A stretch of DNA of 64,000 bases from Croceifilum oryzae (GTDB lineage: Bacteria; Bacillota; Bacilli; Thermoactinomycetales; Thermoactinomycetaceae), in assembly GCF_030814315.1 (NCBI RefSeq), contig NZ_JAUSUV010000001.1:186001-250000 (forward strand), read 5' to 3'. The first letter of the stretch is position 1. Each line of letters begins with the position of its first letter. Made by a program: the position numbers and the translations under genes. Below, piece by piece: positions 32,977 to 43,088 of the stretch. Under the pieces are notes generated by a model. It was given only the letters and a program-made list of their open reading frames with translations. It was not told the DNA's origin and did not search any database.

Positions 32977-33237
32977 CTACTCTTGATGGCTTTCGAGGAA
33001 TTGAGTCATTGCTTCGATGGCGGCCGCTTCGTCTTCACCTTCAGCACGAATTGTGATCGACTCATTTCCTTTGATCGCTAAGGACATAACGCCTAGTAAG
33101 CTTTTCGCATCGGCTTCTCGTCCGTCTTTGACTATTTTAATGGAGCTTTTAAAGCTACCTGCTTTTTGGATCAGGAGTGCGGCAGGGCGTGCATGTAATC
33201 CCGTTGAATTCTGAATCACAACTGTCTTCTCTGTCAT
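32977..33237 (-). CDS. ptsH: phosphocarrier protein HPr
   Basis: Carries phosphate from enzyme I to sugar-specific EIIA proteins. 86 residues. His15 in TGLHARPA is the catalytic site. Ser46 in AKSLLGVMSLAI is the HPr kinase site through which Bacillota couple sugar status to CcpA; the cre boxes elsewhere in this window fit that pathway. ATG 33237 follows AGAAGGGA. Confidence 0.97.
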   Translation of the reverse strand: MTEKTVVIQNSTGLHARPAALLIQKAGSFKSSIKIVKDGREADAKSLLGVMSLAIKGNESITIRAEGEDEAAAIEAMTQFLESHQE

Positions 33238-33422
33238 GAAAAAAATTCCCTTCTGTATGTATTCTTTTTTATCATATCCTAAAAAGATTTCCCTATGTAA
33301 GAGGGATCTTATACCATTACGTTACCCTAATTATTTTTGCTTTTTTGCTTTATAATATGTCAAAATAAAAGGGTACAGGCATTTATTCATATATGTAATT
33401 TTGAATAGGAGGCATTTTGCGA

Positions 33423-34934
33423 ATGAACGAAAAATTAAAAGCCTTACGAGCTAGACTACAAGAGATCTATCATTTACATTCGGCAAAAGCGATCCTAGAG
33501 TGGGATCAAGGTACGTTTATGCCCAATTTAGGGGCTGAATCTCGTGGGAATCAATTAGCGGTGTTGGCGGGATTGCATCATCAAAGACAGACAGATCCGG
33601 AATTGGGTCGTTTGCTAGATGAGTTATCTGTTCAGGCAGAAAGTCTACCTTACGACTCCGACGAAGCAGCACTGATTCGTGTGGCAAAACAAGATTATGA
33701 TACAGAGACGAAAGTTTCCCCAGAGTTTGTCGCTGAGTTTGTCGCTCATACAGCTAAAACATATAGTGCGTGGGTGAAGGCACGTAAACAGGATGATTTT
33801 TCGATTGTGCAACCTCATCTCGAAAAGACACTGGAGTTAAGTCGTCGTTACGCGGAGTTTTTCGAGTATGAGCATGTAGCCGATCCGCTGATTGCACGAA
33901 ACGACTATGGTATGACCGTTGGTACCATTCGTCCTTTGTTTAGCCAATTGCGTGATGCATTAGTCCCTATGGTGGAAGCGATCACGTCGAAAGATCATAC
34001 AGGTGCATTCACGACAAAGAAACATTACCCAGCAGATAAGCAAATTGAATTTGGCAAAAATGTAATTACTCGCTTAGGGTTTGATTGGGAACGTGGTCGC
34101 CAGGATTACGCCCCACATCCATTTATGACAAAGTTTGCGCATAATGATATTCGAATTACGACTCGGGTAAATGAAAGCTATCTCGGAGAGGCTCTCTTCA
34201 GTAGCATTCATGAAACAGGTCATGCATTGTATGAGTTTGGAATTAATGAGGCTTATGAAGGTACCCCTCTACATCACGGAACCTCTTCTGGAGTACATGA
34301 GAGTCAATCACGGCTTTGGGAGAATATAGTCGGTCGTAGCTATGAATTCTGGACATTCTTTTATCCACAGCTACAAGCTACTTTCCCTGAACAACTGAAA
34401 GATGTTTCACTAGATGAGTTTTATTGTGAGACGAACAAAGTGTCCCGATCGCTGATTCGTACGGATGCGGATGAAGTTACATATAACCTACATGTGATCA
34501 TTCGTTTCGATTTAGAAACACAGATGCTTGAAGGAAATTTAAAAGTAAAAGATCTTCCAGAGGCATGGCGTGCGCGATATCAATCTGATTTGGGTATTTC
34601 ATCCCCTACGAATGCAAATGGAGTCTTGCAAGATATCCATTGGTATTTTGACCATATTGGTGGTCTGTTCCAAGGCTACACATTAGGAAATATCTTAAGT
34701 AGCCAATTTTTTGCTGCGGCTGAGAAGGCAATCCCAAATGTTCGCGAAATGATGAAACAAGGGGATTTCGAGCAACTTCACACGTTCCTACAAACCAACA
34801 TTTATACCCACGGTAGAAAGTATACAACCGATGAATTGGTTAAACGGGTAACGGGGCAGGCTCTTTCAATTGATCCATATGTTGAATACCTACAAAATAA
34901 ATTTAGTATGATCTATCCACAACTTCGCAAGTAA
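33423..34934 (+). CDS. M32 family carboxypeptidase (thermostable carboxypeptidase Taq type)
   Basis: Zinc metallocarboxypeptidase of 503 residues that removes C-terminal amino acids, active in the cytosol (no signal). The zinc motif HETGH is in FSSIHETGHALYEFG with a downstream Glu in HGTSSGVHESQSRLWEN, the HxSSGxHESQSR motif of the family. The substrate motif IRTDADEVTYNLHVIIRFDLE is also present. ATG 33423 behind AGGAGG is favoured over TTG 33417 by spacing. It has its own T-rich promoter region (-10 TATAAT at 33351) and a terminator. Confidence 0.94.
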   Translation: MNEKLKALRARLQEIYHLHSAKAILEWDQGTFMPNLGAESRGNQLAVLAGLHHQRQTDPELGRLLDELSVQAESLPYDSDEAALIRVAKQDYDTETKVSPEFVAEFVAHTAKTYSAWVKARKQDDFSIVQPHLEKTLELSRRYAEFFEYEHVADPLIARNDYGMTVGTIRPLFSQLRDALVPMVEAITSKDHTGAFTTKKHYPADKQIEFGKNVITRLGFDWERGRQDYAPHPFMTKFAHNDIRITTRVNESYLGEALFSSIHETGHALYEFGINEAYEGTPLHHGTSSGVHESQSRLWENIVGRSYEFWTFFYPQLQATFPEQLKDVSLDEFYCETNKVSRSLIRTDADEVTYNLHVIIRFDLETQMLEGNLKVKDLPEAWRARYQSDLGISSPTNANGVLQDIHWYFDHIGGLFQGYTLGNILSSQFFAAAEKAIPNVREMMKQGDFEQLHTFLQTNIYTHGRKYTTDELVKRVTGQALSIDPYVEYLQNKFSMIYPQLRK

Positions 34935-34948
34935 ATATTTTTATAAAC

Positions 34949-34985
34949 TAAACCATCATCTTCTACAGAGGAGGATGGTTTTTCT
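34949..34985 (+). terminator. intrinsic terminator
   Basis: AAACCATCATC pairs with GAGGATGGTTT and is followed by TTTTT. Confidence 0.8.
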
Positions 34986-35008
34986 ATTTCGTGTTACTCA
35001 ATCATATT

Positions 35009-35055
35009 GTGACAAAAAAGTGAACAAATAGTGACGAAGAAGGAAATATTGTGAC
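35009..35055 (+). repeat. phased GTGAC direct repeats upstream of BioC-like gene
   Basis: GTGAC (35009), GTGAA (35020) and GTGAC (35031) are spaced exactly 11 bases apart, with a further GTGAC at 35051. Such helical phasing is typical of boxes for OmpR/PhoP-type response regulators. The regulator is not identified. Confidence 0.45.
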
Positions 35056-35207
35056 GGATAGAATAACTTATATATAAATAAAAATTCAAAAGGAAACAGA
35101 TTGATTTTATTGATATAAAACGACAAAATTCGACTAGTTTACCCGTTGAATACAAACTTTTTTTAAGGGAGGGAATCGTAACCGACTATGTAGGAGGTTG
35201 CGTTAAA

Positions 35208-36020
35208 ATGATTATACATAAACATATTTTAGAGAAGAATTTTAATAAAGCAGCTCACACTTATGATGAATATTCACAGGTCCAACAGAAAATAGCTCAT
35301 CATTTGATTCAAACTCTTCGTCAAAAGAATGATCGTGTGGATCAAATCCTAGAGATCGGATGTGGGACAGGCTATTTTACTCAATTATTAGCTGAGACAT
35401 ATCCAGATGCACAGATTACAGCGATCGACTTAGCTGAAAATATGATTCAAAAAGCACAAGAACAGATTGAAGAGGCAAATGTAGAATTTGTACTCGCTGA
35501 TGCAGAAGAGCTAAGTGAATTCTCTTCAGAGTCTTATGATTTGATCGTTTCGAATGCAGCTGTCCATTGGTTGCAACGACCCCGTTGCTTTTTAGATGGA
35601 ATTATGAGGTTGCTAAAGCCTGGTGGCAGCTATCTTTCTACAGCCCTGGGACCTGATACGTTTTTAGAATTGCGATCTAGTTTTCAATATGTGGAGAAGA
35701 AGTTGGGGGTACAGCCTACAGAGCATCTCGTCCCACTAACCTCCATGGAGGATTGGGCCATTCGCCTAGAGGAGTCAGGGTTTCAAGGAACGGAGATAGA
35801 GGATCATTGGCTACGACAAGTGTACCAGGATTGCCGGGAGCTTTTACAATCGATAAAGGCAACCGGGGCTAATTATCGATCGAATCGTCAAAGTATATTT
35901 GAGGCTAGGAAAATTTTGATTCGGATGATGAAGTTATATAATCAAGCGTATCGCAACAAACAAGGGTTGGTGTACGCTACTTATCAATGGATCCAAATCA
36001 TGACCAAAAAACCAGGATAG
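35208..36020 (+). CDS. BioC-like malonyl-ACP O-methyltransferase
   Basis: SAM-dependent methyltransferase of 270 residues with the BioC layout: an N-terminal FNKAAHTYDEYSQVQQKIA, SAM motif ILEIGCGTGYFTQLLA, acidic ITAIDLAENMI and the BioC-typical SNAAVHWLQRP. BioC masks the free carboxyl of malonyl-ACP so that fatty-acid enzymes can build the pimeloyl part of biotin. No other biotin gene lies beside it, and I did not see a BirA operator, so a different small acceptor is possible. ATG 35208 follows GTAGGAGG. Confidence 0.75.
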   Translation: MIIHKHILEKNFNKAAHTYDEYSQVQQKIAHHLIQTLRQKNDRVDQILEIGCGTGYFTQLLAETYPDAQITAIDLAENMIQKAQEQIEEANVEFVLADAEELSEFSSESYDLIVSNAAVHWLQRPRCFLDGIMRLLKPGGSYLSTALGPDTFLELRSSFQYVEKKLGVQPTEHLVPLTSMEDWAIRLEESGFQGTEIEDHWLRQVYQDCRELLQSIKATGANYRSNRQSIFEARKILIRMMKLYNQAYRNKQGLVYATYQWIQIMTKKPG

Positions 36021-36040
36021 ATTTTTGAAAAATCAAATAA

Positions 36041-36095
36041 AATAACAGGAAATGTCAACTGATAGTTGGTTCATCAGTCGACATTTCCTGTTATT
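36041..36095. terminator. very strong bidirectional terminator
   Basis: AATAACAGGAAATGTC pairs perfectly with GACATTTCCTGTTATT, continued by an inner CAACTGAT..ATCAGTCG stem. It includes the stop codon of the minus-strand gene. Confidence 0.88.
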
Positions 36096-36987
36096 CTTTT
36101 ACAATGATGGTAGTAGGATCTCTTTTTAATTCCCTAAATTGTCCCGGTACACTAATTTCACCAATCGAATACCAACCCATTTTAGGGTCCCAGACTCGAT
36201 AGGCATCTGCGGCTTTCGATAAAACGTGCTTATCTCTTGGCTCTGTTAATTGAATTTCTTTTTCAACAGTAGGCATTCCGATTTTCTCTTGTCTGCTAGA
36301 ACAACGAGGCGACTTCTTACATGTACGCATGATATTGATCGAAGCAAACGTTTGTGAGTTTTGTAGGCTGTTACTATTTTTTAATTCTTGGATAGCTTTC
36401 CCAAGGATTGCATGCTCAGGGTGAACATCAAATACACTCATACTTTTAAATTCAGCTTGTGGATATTCTTTTACGTAAGCCGCAACAATGGTTTTAGCTC
36501 GCTCATAATCTAGGTCTCTGTCTCCGCCTTCCACAAATAAGTCATAAACTAATCGATGGTTATCATCAATTCCCATTCGGTTTGTCGCTTCTGTAAACTC
36601 ATTTACTCGGGCTTGTCCTAGTTGTCTAGAGGTTAAATCAGGATTGATTCGTTTGTTGATTCGGGCTCTCGCACCTGTAATATCACCGTGGGACATCAGG
36701 ATGACATACACTTCTTTGTCTTGTTTTAAATCTTGAATCATAGGAACTCCAAAGGTAAGGACTTCGTCATCGGCATGTGGTACGAAATAAAATACCAACT
36801 GCTTTTGTGGATCAGGCTTCTTTTTCAATGGTAGTATGTGAAAGCCCTCTTCTCTAGGCGAGGATATGGGAGGGATAGACTGCTCAGCCGGAAAAAAAGA
36901 ATGGATAGTTTCTGGCTTTAGTACTGCCGCTGTGATTAGAGCCATAAAAAGTACGCCACAGGTGGCTACTATCACTTTATTTTTCAT
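36091..36987 (-). CDS. PIG-L family deacetylase, membrane-anchored or secreted
   Basis: Zinc-dependent N-deacetylase family protein of 298 residues. A hydrophobic N-terminus (VIVATCGVLFMALITAAVL) is a signal anchor, so the enzyme probably acts outside the membrane. The metal motif is PHADDEVL (an A-for-P variant of the usual HPDDE), with VILMSHGDITGA and the second metal motif DVHPEHAILG. Typical substrates are GlcNAc-containing lipids, thiols or wall glycans. The C-terminal part contains CKKSPRCSS, an odd Cys pair. ATG 36987 follows AAGAGGTG. Expressed alone. Confidence 0.8.
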   Translation of the reverse strand: MKNKVIVATCGVLFMALITAAVLKPETIHSFFPAEQSIPPISSPREEGFHILPLKKKPDPQKQLVFYFVPHADDEVLTFGVPMIQDLKQDKEVYVILMSHGDITGARARINKRINPDLTSRQLGQARVNEFTEATNRMGIDDNHRLVYDLFVEGGDRDLDYERAKTIVAAYVKEYPQAEFKSMSVFDVHPEHAILGKAIQELKNSNSLQNSQTFASINIMRTCKKSPRCSSRQEKIGMPTVEKEIQLTEPRDKHVLSKAADAYRVWDPKMGWYSIGEISVPGQFRELKRDPTTIIVKE

Positions 36988-37230
36988 CTGAAAGCACCTC
37001 TTATTTAGTTGTGAATCAAGTTAATTTGACATCTGAGATCATTATATCAACGTAATGAAGCAGGAGGCGAAGAACATTTTGTTACACTTCGTCATAATAC
37101 TTTATTATACGAAGAAAGAGAAATAAGTAATCATGGGAGAGGTGAGATAAACCTTGTAATCATCTGAATTTGATCGGATTAATTCTATTTTTAAATATGA
37201 AAAAAACGTGCTGAATCGGTACTTTCCCTC

Positions 37231-37259
37231 TTGACGACGAAAGAAAACAGATAAATAAT
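37231..37259 (+). promoter_or_regulatory. sigma-A promoter upstream of fadN
   Basis: TTGACG (37231-37236), a 17-base spacer and AATAAT (37254-37259). Both boxes match consensus at five of six positions. Confidence 0.65.
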
Positions 37260-37263
37260 AGTA

Positions 37264-37279
37264 TTGAAAGCAATTGCAA
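37264..37279 (+). promoter_or_regulatory. cre-like catabolite repression box
   Basis: TTGAAAGCAATTGCAA fits the WTGNAANCGNWNNCAW consensus except for A in place of the central G. It overlaps the expected transcription start, as for CcpA-repressed genes. Confidence 0.55.
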
Positions 37280-37339
37280 ACGGGGAAAAATTCTGTGTGG
37301 TTCTCACATAGAAACCCTATATGAAATAAGTTTGTTGTT

Positions 37340-37366
37340 CACCTAACTGAGGAAGGTGTTTTTTTC
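37340..37366 (+). terminator. terminator-like hairpin in fadN leader
   Basis: CACCT and AGGTG form a 5-bp stem with a 9-base loop, followed by eight T. It lies between the mapped promoter and the gene, so it could attenuate, or the main promoter lies further down. Confidence 0.5.
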
Positions 37367-37377
37367 TACCCTGACAA

Positions 37378-37395
37378 TGAATGATTGTTCATTCA
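37378..37395 (+). promoter_or_regulatory. FadR operator
   Basis: TGAATGATTGTTCATTCA has perfect 7-bp arms and matches the B. subtilis FadR (TetR-family) consensus TGAATGANTANTCATTCA at all but one position. FadR represses beta-oxidation genes until long-chain acyl-CoA appears. Confidence 0.8.
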
Positions 37396-37433
37396 CATTC
37401 AATTGTCTCTTCATCCCGAGAGGAGGAGTTATT

Positions 37434-39821
37434 TTGTTACGCATGAAAAAAGTTGCCGTTCTAGGCTCAGGCGTGATGGGTGCGTCGATCGCAGGTCATT
37501 TGGCGAACGTAGGTATCAAAGCCTATCTCCTAGATATCGTGCCAAGTCAATTATCTGACAAAGAAGAAAAGTTAGGTCTATCTCTAGAACACAAAGCAGT
37601 ACGTAATCGCTTTGCACAAACGGGGAAAGAGCGCTTAACCAAAGAAAAGCCCTCCCCACTTTATACCAAAGATGTCCTTGAATTGATTCAAGTAGGTAAT
37701 TTAGAAGATGACTTCCAATTGCTATCGGAAGTGGATTGGATTATTGAAGTAGTAGTAGAAAACTTGAAAATAAAACAAGATTTATTTGCGAAAATTGAGG
37801 GTGTTTGGAAGCCAGGAACGATTGTCAGCTCGAACACTTCAGGGATTTCCGTTCACGATATGGTTGAAGGACGCTCAGAAGAGTTTAAGAAGCATGTATT
37901 GGGTACGCACTTCTTCAACCCACCACGCTATATGAAACTTCTGGAGATTATCCCAACCAAATATACAGACGTGAATCTGGTTCACGAAATGAAAGCGTTT
38001 GCGGAAACGGTATTAGGTAAAGGTGTTGTCATTGCGAAAGATACACCCAACTTTATTGCCAACCGTATTGGTACCTATGGTTTGCAAATTACGCTTCAAG
38101 CCATGGAGCAAATGGGCTTAAACGCAGATGAAGTAGATGCGATCACGGGTCGTGCGATGGGAAGACCAAAGAGTGCTACTTTCCGGACACTTGATCTAGT
38201 TGGGCTTGATACGTTTGTTCATGTAGCGAATAATGTCCATGCAACCGCTACAGACGCTGTGGATAAAGATGCGTTTACTGTATCCGATACGCTAGTCAAG
38301 ATGGTAGAAAATAAATGGCTAGGTTCGAAAACGGGGCAAGGTTTCTATAAGAAAGTTGGAAAAGAAATTCTCGTTTTAGATACCAAGACATTCGAGTATA
38401 AGCCAAAGAGTAAGTTTAAATCTACTTCTTTGGAAGCTTCTAAGCGTGCGAAAAGCAAGGCAGAAGGTCTACAGGCTCTAGTGTATGGGAAAGATACCGC
38501 TGGTGAATTAGCATGGACGATTACCAAAAAGGTATTACTCTACTCTGCTAATAAGCTAGGTGAAATCGCTGACGATATCGTAGCAGTTGACCAAGCGATG
38601 AAGTGGGGCTTCAACTGGGATCTAGGTCCATTTGAGTTGTGGGATGCGATTGGCGTTGAGAAGTCGATTGCGAAGATGAAAGCAGAAGGTGACACCATCC
38701 CAGCTTGGGTCGAAGAGATGCTTGCAACAGGTAATCAAACTTTCTATAAGCAAGAAGCGAGTAAAGATTATCAATTTAGCATTGGTGGCAAATTCACGGA
38801 AATTGAAGAAGATGCTAAGAAGATCAATCTGGCTAAGTTGAAAGCAGAAGGTAAGTTGATTAAAGGGAATAAAGGTGCGAGCTTAATTGATATTGGAGAC
38901 GATATCGCGGTTCTAGAATTCCACTCACCGAAACAAGCAATTGGTGCAGATATCATTAACATGATTAACCACTCGGTGAAAGAAGTTGGCTCAAACTATA
39001 AAGGACTCGTAATCGGGAACCAAGCACAAAATTTCTGTGTAGGTGCGAACTTGATGCTGATGTTGATGGAAGCACAAGATCATAACTGGCCAGAATTAGA
39101 CATGATGGTTCGTCAATTCCAAAAAGCGATGGGTTCCCTTCGTACCTTGGATCGACCAGTAGTCGCGGCTCCATTTGGAATGACGCTTGGTGGTGGAGTC
39201 GAAGTTTCATTGCCAGCTGACCGTATTCAAGCTTCTGCAGAAACTTATATGGGCCTAGTAGAGGTAGGAGTTGGATTGATCCCTGGCGGTGGCGGTAACA
39301 AAGAAATGTTGCTCCGTTGGACTGAAGGTGTAAACCCGGGAGATAAAGTTTCATTGCAACCGCTTGTAAACCATGTGTTTATGACTGTGGCGCAGGCAAA
39401 AGTATCTACCAGTGGCGAAGAAGCGCGTCAATACAAGTTTGTGCGTGAAATGGACGGGATTACCGCTAACAATGATTTCCTCATCCATGATGCGAAACAA
39501 GTGGCACTCGGTCTATATAACGCAGGCTATAAAGCACCGAAAGAGCGTAAGATTCCAGTGGTGGGTGAAACAGGCTACAACGTGCTACGTTTGGGAGCAA
39601 AAGACCTCATGTGGGGTGGATATATCTCAGAGCATGACTACAAGATTGCGAGCAAATTAGCTTATGTACTTGCAGGTGGTCTCGTTGCCGAAGGAACACT
39701 TGTTAGTCAGCAATATCTCTTAGACCTCGAGCGTGAAGCATTCTTAAGCTTAATTGGTGAACCGAAAACACAACAACGTATGCAATACATGCTTGCTAAA
39801 GGGAAACCATTACGCAACTAA
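37434..39821 (+). CDS. fadN: 3-hydroxyacyl-CoA dehydrogenase / enoyl-CoA hydratase
   Basis: Bifunctional beta-oxidation enzyme of 795 residues, hydrating enoyl-CoA and oxidising 3-hydroxyacyl-CoA with NAD. The order is dehydrogenase first: the NAD motif [50 protein letters not shown] and the C-terminal dehydrogenase domain [18 protein letters not shown]. The crotonase domain begins near residue 500, with [10 protein letters not shown] and [15 protein letters not shown] 37434 sits seven bases behind AGGAGG and matches the start of B. subtilis FadN; ATG 37443 is the alternative. An upstream in-frame start is excluded because the FadR site lies within it. First gene of fadN-fadA, with fadE 238 bases on. 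Confidence 0.94.
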   Translation: MLRMKKVAVLGSGVMGASIAGHLANVGIKAYLLDIVPSQLSDKEEKLGLSLEHKAVRNRFAQTGKERLTKEKPSPLYTKDVLELIQVGNLEDDFQLLSEVDWIIEVVVENLKIKQDLFAKIEGVWKPGTIVSSNTSGISVHDMVEGRSEEFKKHVLGTHFFNPPRYMKLLEIIPTKYTDVNLVHEMKAFAETVLGKGVVIAKDTPNFIANRIGTYGLQITLQAMEQMGLNADEVDAITGRAMGRPKSATFRTLDLVGLDTFVHVANNVHATATDAVDKDAFTVSDTLVKMVENKWLGSKTGQGFYKKVGKEILVLDTKTFEYKPKSKFKSTSLEASKRAKSKAEGLQALVYGKDTAGELAWTITKKVLLYSANKLGEIADDIVAVDQAMKWGFNWDLGPFELWDAIGVEKSIAKMKAEGDTIPAWVEEMLATGNQTFYKQEASKDYQFSIGGKFTEIEEDAKKINLAKLKAEGKLIKGNKGASLIDIGDDIAVLEFHSPKQAIGADIINMINHSVKEVGSNYKGLVIGNQAQNFCVGANLMLMLMEAQDHNWPELDMMVRQFQKAMGSLRTLDRPVVAAPFGMTLGGGVEVSLPADRIQASAETYMGLVEVGVGLIPGGGGNKEMLLRWTEGVNPGDKVSLQPLVNHVFMTVAQAKVSTSGEEARQYKFVREMDGITANNDFLIHDAKQVALGLYNAGYKAPKERKIPVVGETGYNVLRLGAKDLMWGGYISEHDYKIASKLAYVLAGGLVAEGTLVSQQYLLDLEREAFLSLIGEPKTQQRMQYMLAKGKPLRN

Positions 39822-39841
39822 GCGTTAAAGGAGGAGAACAT

Positions 39842-41020
39842 ATGCGTGAAGCAGTAATTGTAGCCGCTAGCCGTACTGCTGTCGGTAAAGCGAAAAAAGG
39901 TTCGTTCCGTAATACGCGTCCAGATGATTTGGGAGCTGCTGTGGTTTCCGATGTATTGAAGCGTGTACCACAAGTGGACCCAAAACAAGTGGAAGATTTA
40001 ATTATGGGCTGTGCTTTTCCAGAAGGTGAACAAGGGATGAACATTGCACGGATTATCGGAATTCGTGCAGGTCTTCCACATGATGTGCCAGGTATGACTG
40101 TAAACCGGTATTGTTCCTCTGGTCTACAAACGATTTCGATGGCGGCAGAGCGTATTATGTCAGGCTTTGCAGACATCATTATCGCGGGTGGAGTAGAGAG
40201 CATGAGTATGGTGCCAATGGGTGGTTACAAGCCATCTCCAAATCCGACTCTGATGGATAGTGCTCCTGAAGTATACATGTCAATGGGACATACAGCGGAA
40301 GAAGTCTCTAAACGCTATAATGTAACCCGTGAGGATCAAGATGCCTTTGCAGTTGAGTCTCATCGCAAAGCATTTGAAGCGATTCAGTCTGGAAAGTTTA
40401 AAGATGAAATCGTTCCCGTTACAGTAGTAGAGCACTTTGTAGATGAAAAAGGTAAGTTGCAAAAAAAAGAGATTGTTTTTGATACCGACGAAGGAGTGCG
40501 TGCAGGTACCAATGCGGAAGCGTTAGGGAAATTACGTCCTGCCTTTAAATTGAATGGGACTGTAACCGCAGGTAACTCTTCTCAAACTAGTGATGGCGCG
40601 GCGGCTGTGATGATTATGTCCCGTGAAAAAGCAGAAGAACTTGGTGTAAAACCTCTTGCTGTATTCCGTGGATTCATGCTTGGTGGAGTGGCTCCAGAAG
40701 TGATGGGGATTGGTCCAGTAGAGGCGATTCCAAAACTTTTAAGCAAGCTGAACCTTAGCGTGGACGATGTAGACTTGTTTGAGCTAAACGAGGCATTTGC
40801 TTCCCAAGCTGTAGCGGTTATTCGTGAGCTTGGCATTGATCCATCCAAGGTAAATGTAAACGGGGGAGCTGTCGCTCTAGGACATCCACTCGGCTGTACA
40901 GGAGCAAAACTTACCGTGTCGATGATCAACGAACTCATTCGCCAAGGAAAACGTTACGGTGTCATCACGATGTGTATCGGTGGCGGAATGGGCGCAGCAG
41001 GCCTGATTGAGCGAATATAA
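39842..41020 (+). CDS. fadA: acetyl-CoA C-acyltransferase (3-ketoacyl-CoA thiolase)
   Basis: Thiolase that closes each beta-oxidation round by releasing acetyl-CoA. 392 residues. The acylated nucleophile is Cys91 in [10 protein letters not shown]. The catalytic His is in [16 protein letters not shown] and the second Cys in [18 protein letters not shown] is the fourth family motif. ATG 39842 follows AAAGGAGG, 20 bases after fadN, so they share a transcript. Confidence 0.96.
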   Translation: MREAVIVAASRTAVGKAKKGSFRNTRPDDLGAAVVSDVLKRVPQVDPKQVEDLIMGCAFPEGEQGMNIARIIGIRAGLPHDVPGMTVNRYCSSGLQTISMAAERIMSGFADIIIAGGVESMSMVPMGGYKPSPNPTLMDSAPEVYMSMGHTAEEVSKRYNVTREDQDAFAVESHRKAFEAIQSGKFKDEIVPVTVVEHFVDEKGKLQKKEIVFDTDEGVRAGTNAEALGKLRPAFKLNGTVTAGNSSQTSDGAAAVMIMSREKAEELGVKPLAVFRGFMLGGVAPEVMGIGPVEAIPKLLSKLNLSVDDVDLFELNEAFASQAVAVIRELGIDPSKVNVNGGAVALGHPLGCTGAKLTVSMINELIRQGKRYGVITMCIGGGMGAAGLIERI

Positions 41021-41111
41021 AGGAATAACAACTAGTAGTCTTTTTGATGAACCAATAAGTTGAAATGGAATAAGAGCAAATGTGTCTGATCTCAGTGATG
41101 TTCGTGAGCCT

Positions 41112-41171
41112 TCTTAGCGTAGTCATTCGTAAGAAGAAGGATGAATTTCACATGCAGGTTCACTATTGAAC
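41112..41171 (+). repeat. inverted repeats in fadA-fadE gap
   Basis: CTTCTTA near 41112 pairs with TAAGAAG near 41130. Separately, GTTCA-CTAT-TGAAC at 41158-41171 is a small perfect palindrome. There is no T-run. They may stabilise RNA or bind a regulator. Confidence 0.35.
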
Positions 41172-41257
41172 TGTGAGCAGATACATTGCCCTAATCTATG
41201 CACCATGTTGGGATCATTATAGACTGACCAACCATATAAAAAAGGGAGAGTGTAATA

Positions 41258-43039
41258 ATGATTGCGAGCAACCCTTATAAAGTAAAAGGCGGTTCCTATT
41301 TAATTGAGGAAGTGAAACCAGAACAGGTTTTCACTCCTGAGGATTTCACCGAAGAACAGATTATGATTGGCAACATGACTGAGGAATTTGTAAAAGAGAA
41401 AGTAATGCCAGAACTCGAAAAAATCGAGAATCATGAATTCGAACATAGTGTTCGTTTGCTAAAAGAAGCAGGGGATCTAGGACTTCTAGGAGCAGATGTG
41501 CCTGAGAAGTATGAAGGAAGCGCTTTGGATAAAGTAAGCTCGTCGTTGATCACTGAGAAGATGGCTTTAGGTCGTTCTTTTGCTCTCTCCCACGGTGCAC
41601 ACGTAGGAATCGGTTGTCTACCAATCGTTTTATTTGGTAACGATGACCAAAAGAAAAAATATCTACCGGATCTAGCTACAGGTCGTAAATTTGCTGCGTA
41701 TGCATTGACAGAACCAAGCTCAGGCTCTGATGCATTGGGTGCAAAAACAACAGCTATGTTGTCAGCAGATGGTACTCACTATGTGTTAAACGGAGAAAAG
41801 CAATGGATCACCAACTCTGGTTTTGCGGAAGTGTTTGTCGTATATGCAAAAGTAGATGGCGATAAGTTTTCTGCTTTCATCGTGGAAAAAGGATTTGAAG
41901 GTGTCTCAACAGGACCAGAAGAAAAGAAAATGGGTATCAAAGGATCTTCTACTCGTACTCTGATCTTAGAAGATGCAAAAGTACCAGTTGAAAATCTCCT
42001 TTACGAAGTTGGTAAAGGTCATCATATCGCGTTTAATATCTTAAACATCGGTCGTTACAAATTGGCAGTAGGTACAGTTGGTTCTTCGAAGCGTGCGATT
42101 GAGCTGTCGGCGAAGTATGCAAACCAACGGAAACAATTTAACATACCTATCGCAAAATTTGGTTTGATTCAAGAGAAATTAGCAAATATGGCGATTAAAG
42201 CGTATGCGAATGAATCATTGGTATACCGCATTGGTGGTATGTTTGATGCTGGTTTAGATGGAGTAGAGGAAGCAGAAGGAGCAGTTGTTGCAGATGCAGT
42301 ACGTGATTTGGCAATTGAGTGTTCTGCTGCGAAAGTATTTGGTTCCGAAGTGCTTGATTATGCAGTAGACGAAGGAGTACAAATTCACGGTGGCTACGGC
42401 TTCATGAGTGAGTACGAAATCGAAAATCTATACCGTGATTCCCGTATCAACCGAATCTTTGAAGGTACCAACGAAATCAACCGTCTCATCATTCCAGGTA
42501 CTCTTGTGAAAATGGCTATGAAGGGTGAATTGCCACTCTTACAAGCGGCTATGGCACTACAAGAAGAGCTTCTTGAGTATATGCCATCTCTTCCAGACGA
42601 AGATGCGGCTGTATTGGAAGAAGAGGCAAAACTTGTTTCCCATGCGAAGAAAATCTTCCTCATGGTAGCAGGTCTTGCGGTTCAGAAGTATGAACAAGCA
42701 TTGGAGCGCGAACAAGAAATCTTGCGTGACCTTGCTGATATCGCAATTGAAATTTTTGCGATGGAATCTGCCCTCCTTCGTACACAAAAAGCGATTGCTA
42801 AAAATGGAGAAGAAAAAGAAGAAGCGAAGATCGATCTTACTGTCGGTTTTGTTTATGAATCTTTCCAAAAAGTTGATGCATTTGCACGCCACACATTGGC
42901 TGCAATGGAAGAAGGAGATGTACTACGTACCACTCTTTCTATGTTGAAAAAGTTTACACGTGTTCAACCTTTGAACGAAGTAGCACTCAAACGCCGTATC
43001 GCAAAACGTGTGCTTGACGCCGAAAAGTACACCGTTTAA
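41258..43039 (+). CDS. fadE: acyl-CoA dehydrogenase
   Basis: FAD enzyme for the first step of beta-oxidation, 593 residues, the long form as in B. subtilis FadE (about 594). The acyl-CoA dehydrogenase core covers residues 30-410: AYALTEPSSGSDALGAKTTA, WITNSGFAEVFVVYAK, QIHGGYGFMSEYEIENLYRD and the RINRIFEGTNEINRLII signature. About 180 extra C-terminal helical residues follow, rich in Glu, Ala and Lys. ATG 41258 follows AAAGGGAG. It is probably co-regulated with fadN and fadA, though the 237-base gap may hold its own signals. Confidence 0.95.
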   Translation: MIASNPYKVKGGSYLIEEVKPEQVFTPEDFTEEQIMIGNMTEEFVKEKVMPELEKIENHEFEHSVRLLKEAGDLGLLGADVPEKYEGSALDKVSSSLITEKMALGRSFALSHGAHVGIGCLPIVLFGNDDQKKKYLPDLATGRKFAAYALTEPSSGSDALGAKTTAMLSADGTHYVLNGEKQWITNSGFAEVFVVYAKVDGDKFSAFIVEKGFEGVSTGPEEKKMGIKGSSTRTLILEDAKVPVENLLYEVGKGHHIAFNILNIGRYKLAVGTVGSSKRAIELSAKYANQRKQFNIPIAKFGLIQEKLANMAIKAYANESLVYRIGGMFDAGLDGVEEAEGAVVADAVRDLAIECSAAKVFGSEVLDYAVDEGVQIHGGYGFMSEYEIENLYRDSRINRIFEGTNEINRLIIPGTLVKMAMKGELPLLQAAMALQEELLEYMPSLPDEDAAVLEEEAKLVSHAKKIFLMVAGLAVQKYEQALEREQEILRDLADIAIEIFAMESALLRTQKAIAKNGEEKEEAKIDLTVGFVYESFQKVDAFARHTLAAMEEGDVLRTTLSMLKKFTRVQPLNEVALKRRIAKRVLDAEKYTV

Positions 43040-43061
43040 TTTCATAAACAAATTTTTTGGG

Positions 43062-43088
43062 GCCCTCTGCAAAAAAAGCAGAGGGCTA
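43062..43088 (+). terminator. intrinsic terminator
   Basis: GCCCTCTGC pairs perfectly with GCAGAGGGC around a run of seven A; the T-rich tail is TATTTGTTG. Ends the fad genes. Confidence 0.85.

Noticed and set aside
38965-39354. 129-codon frame antisense to fadN
   Set aside because: Shadow of a well-supported coding frame; no ribosome site.
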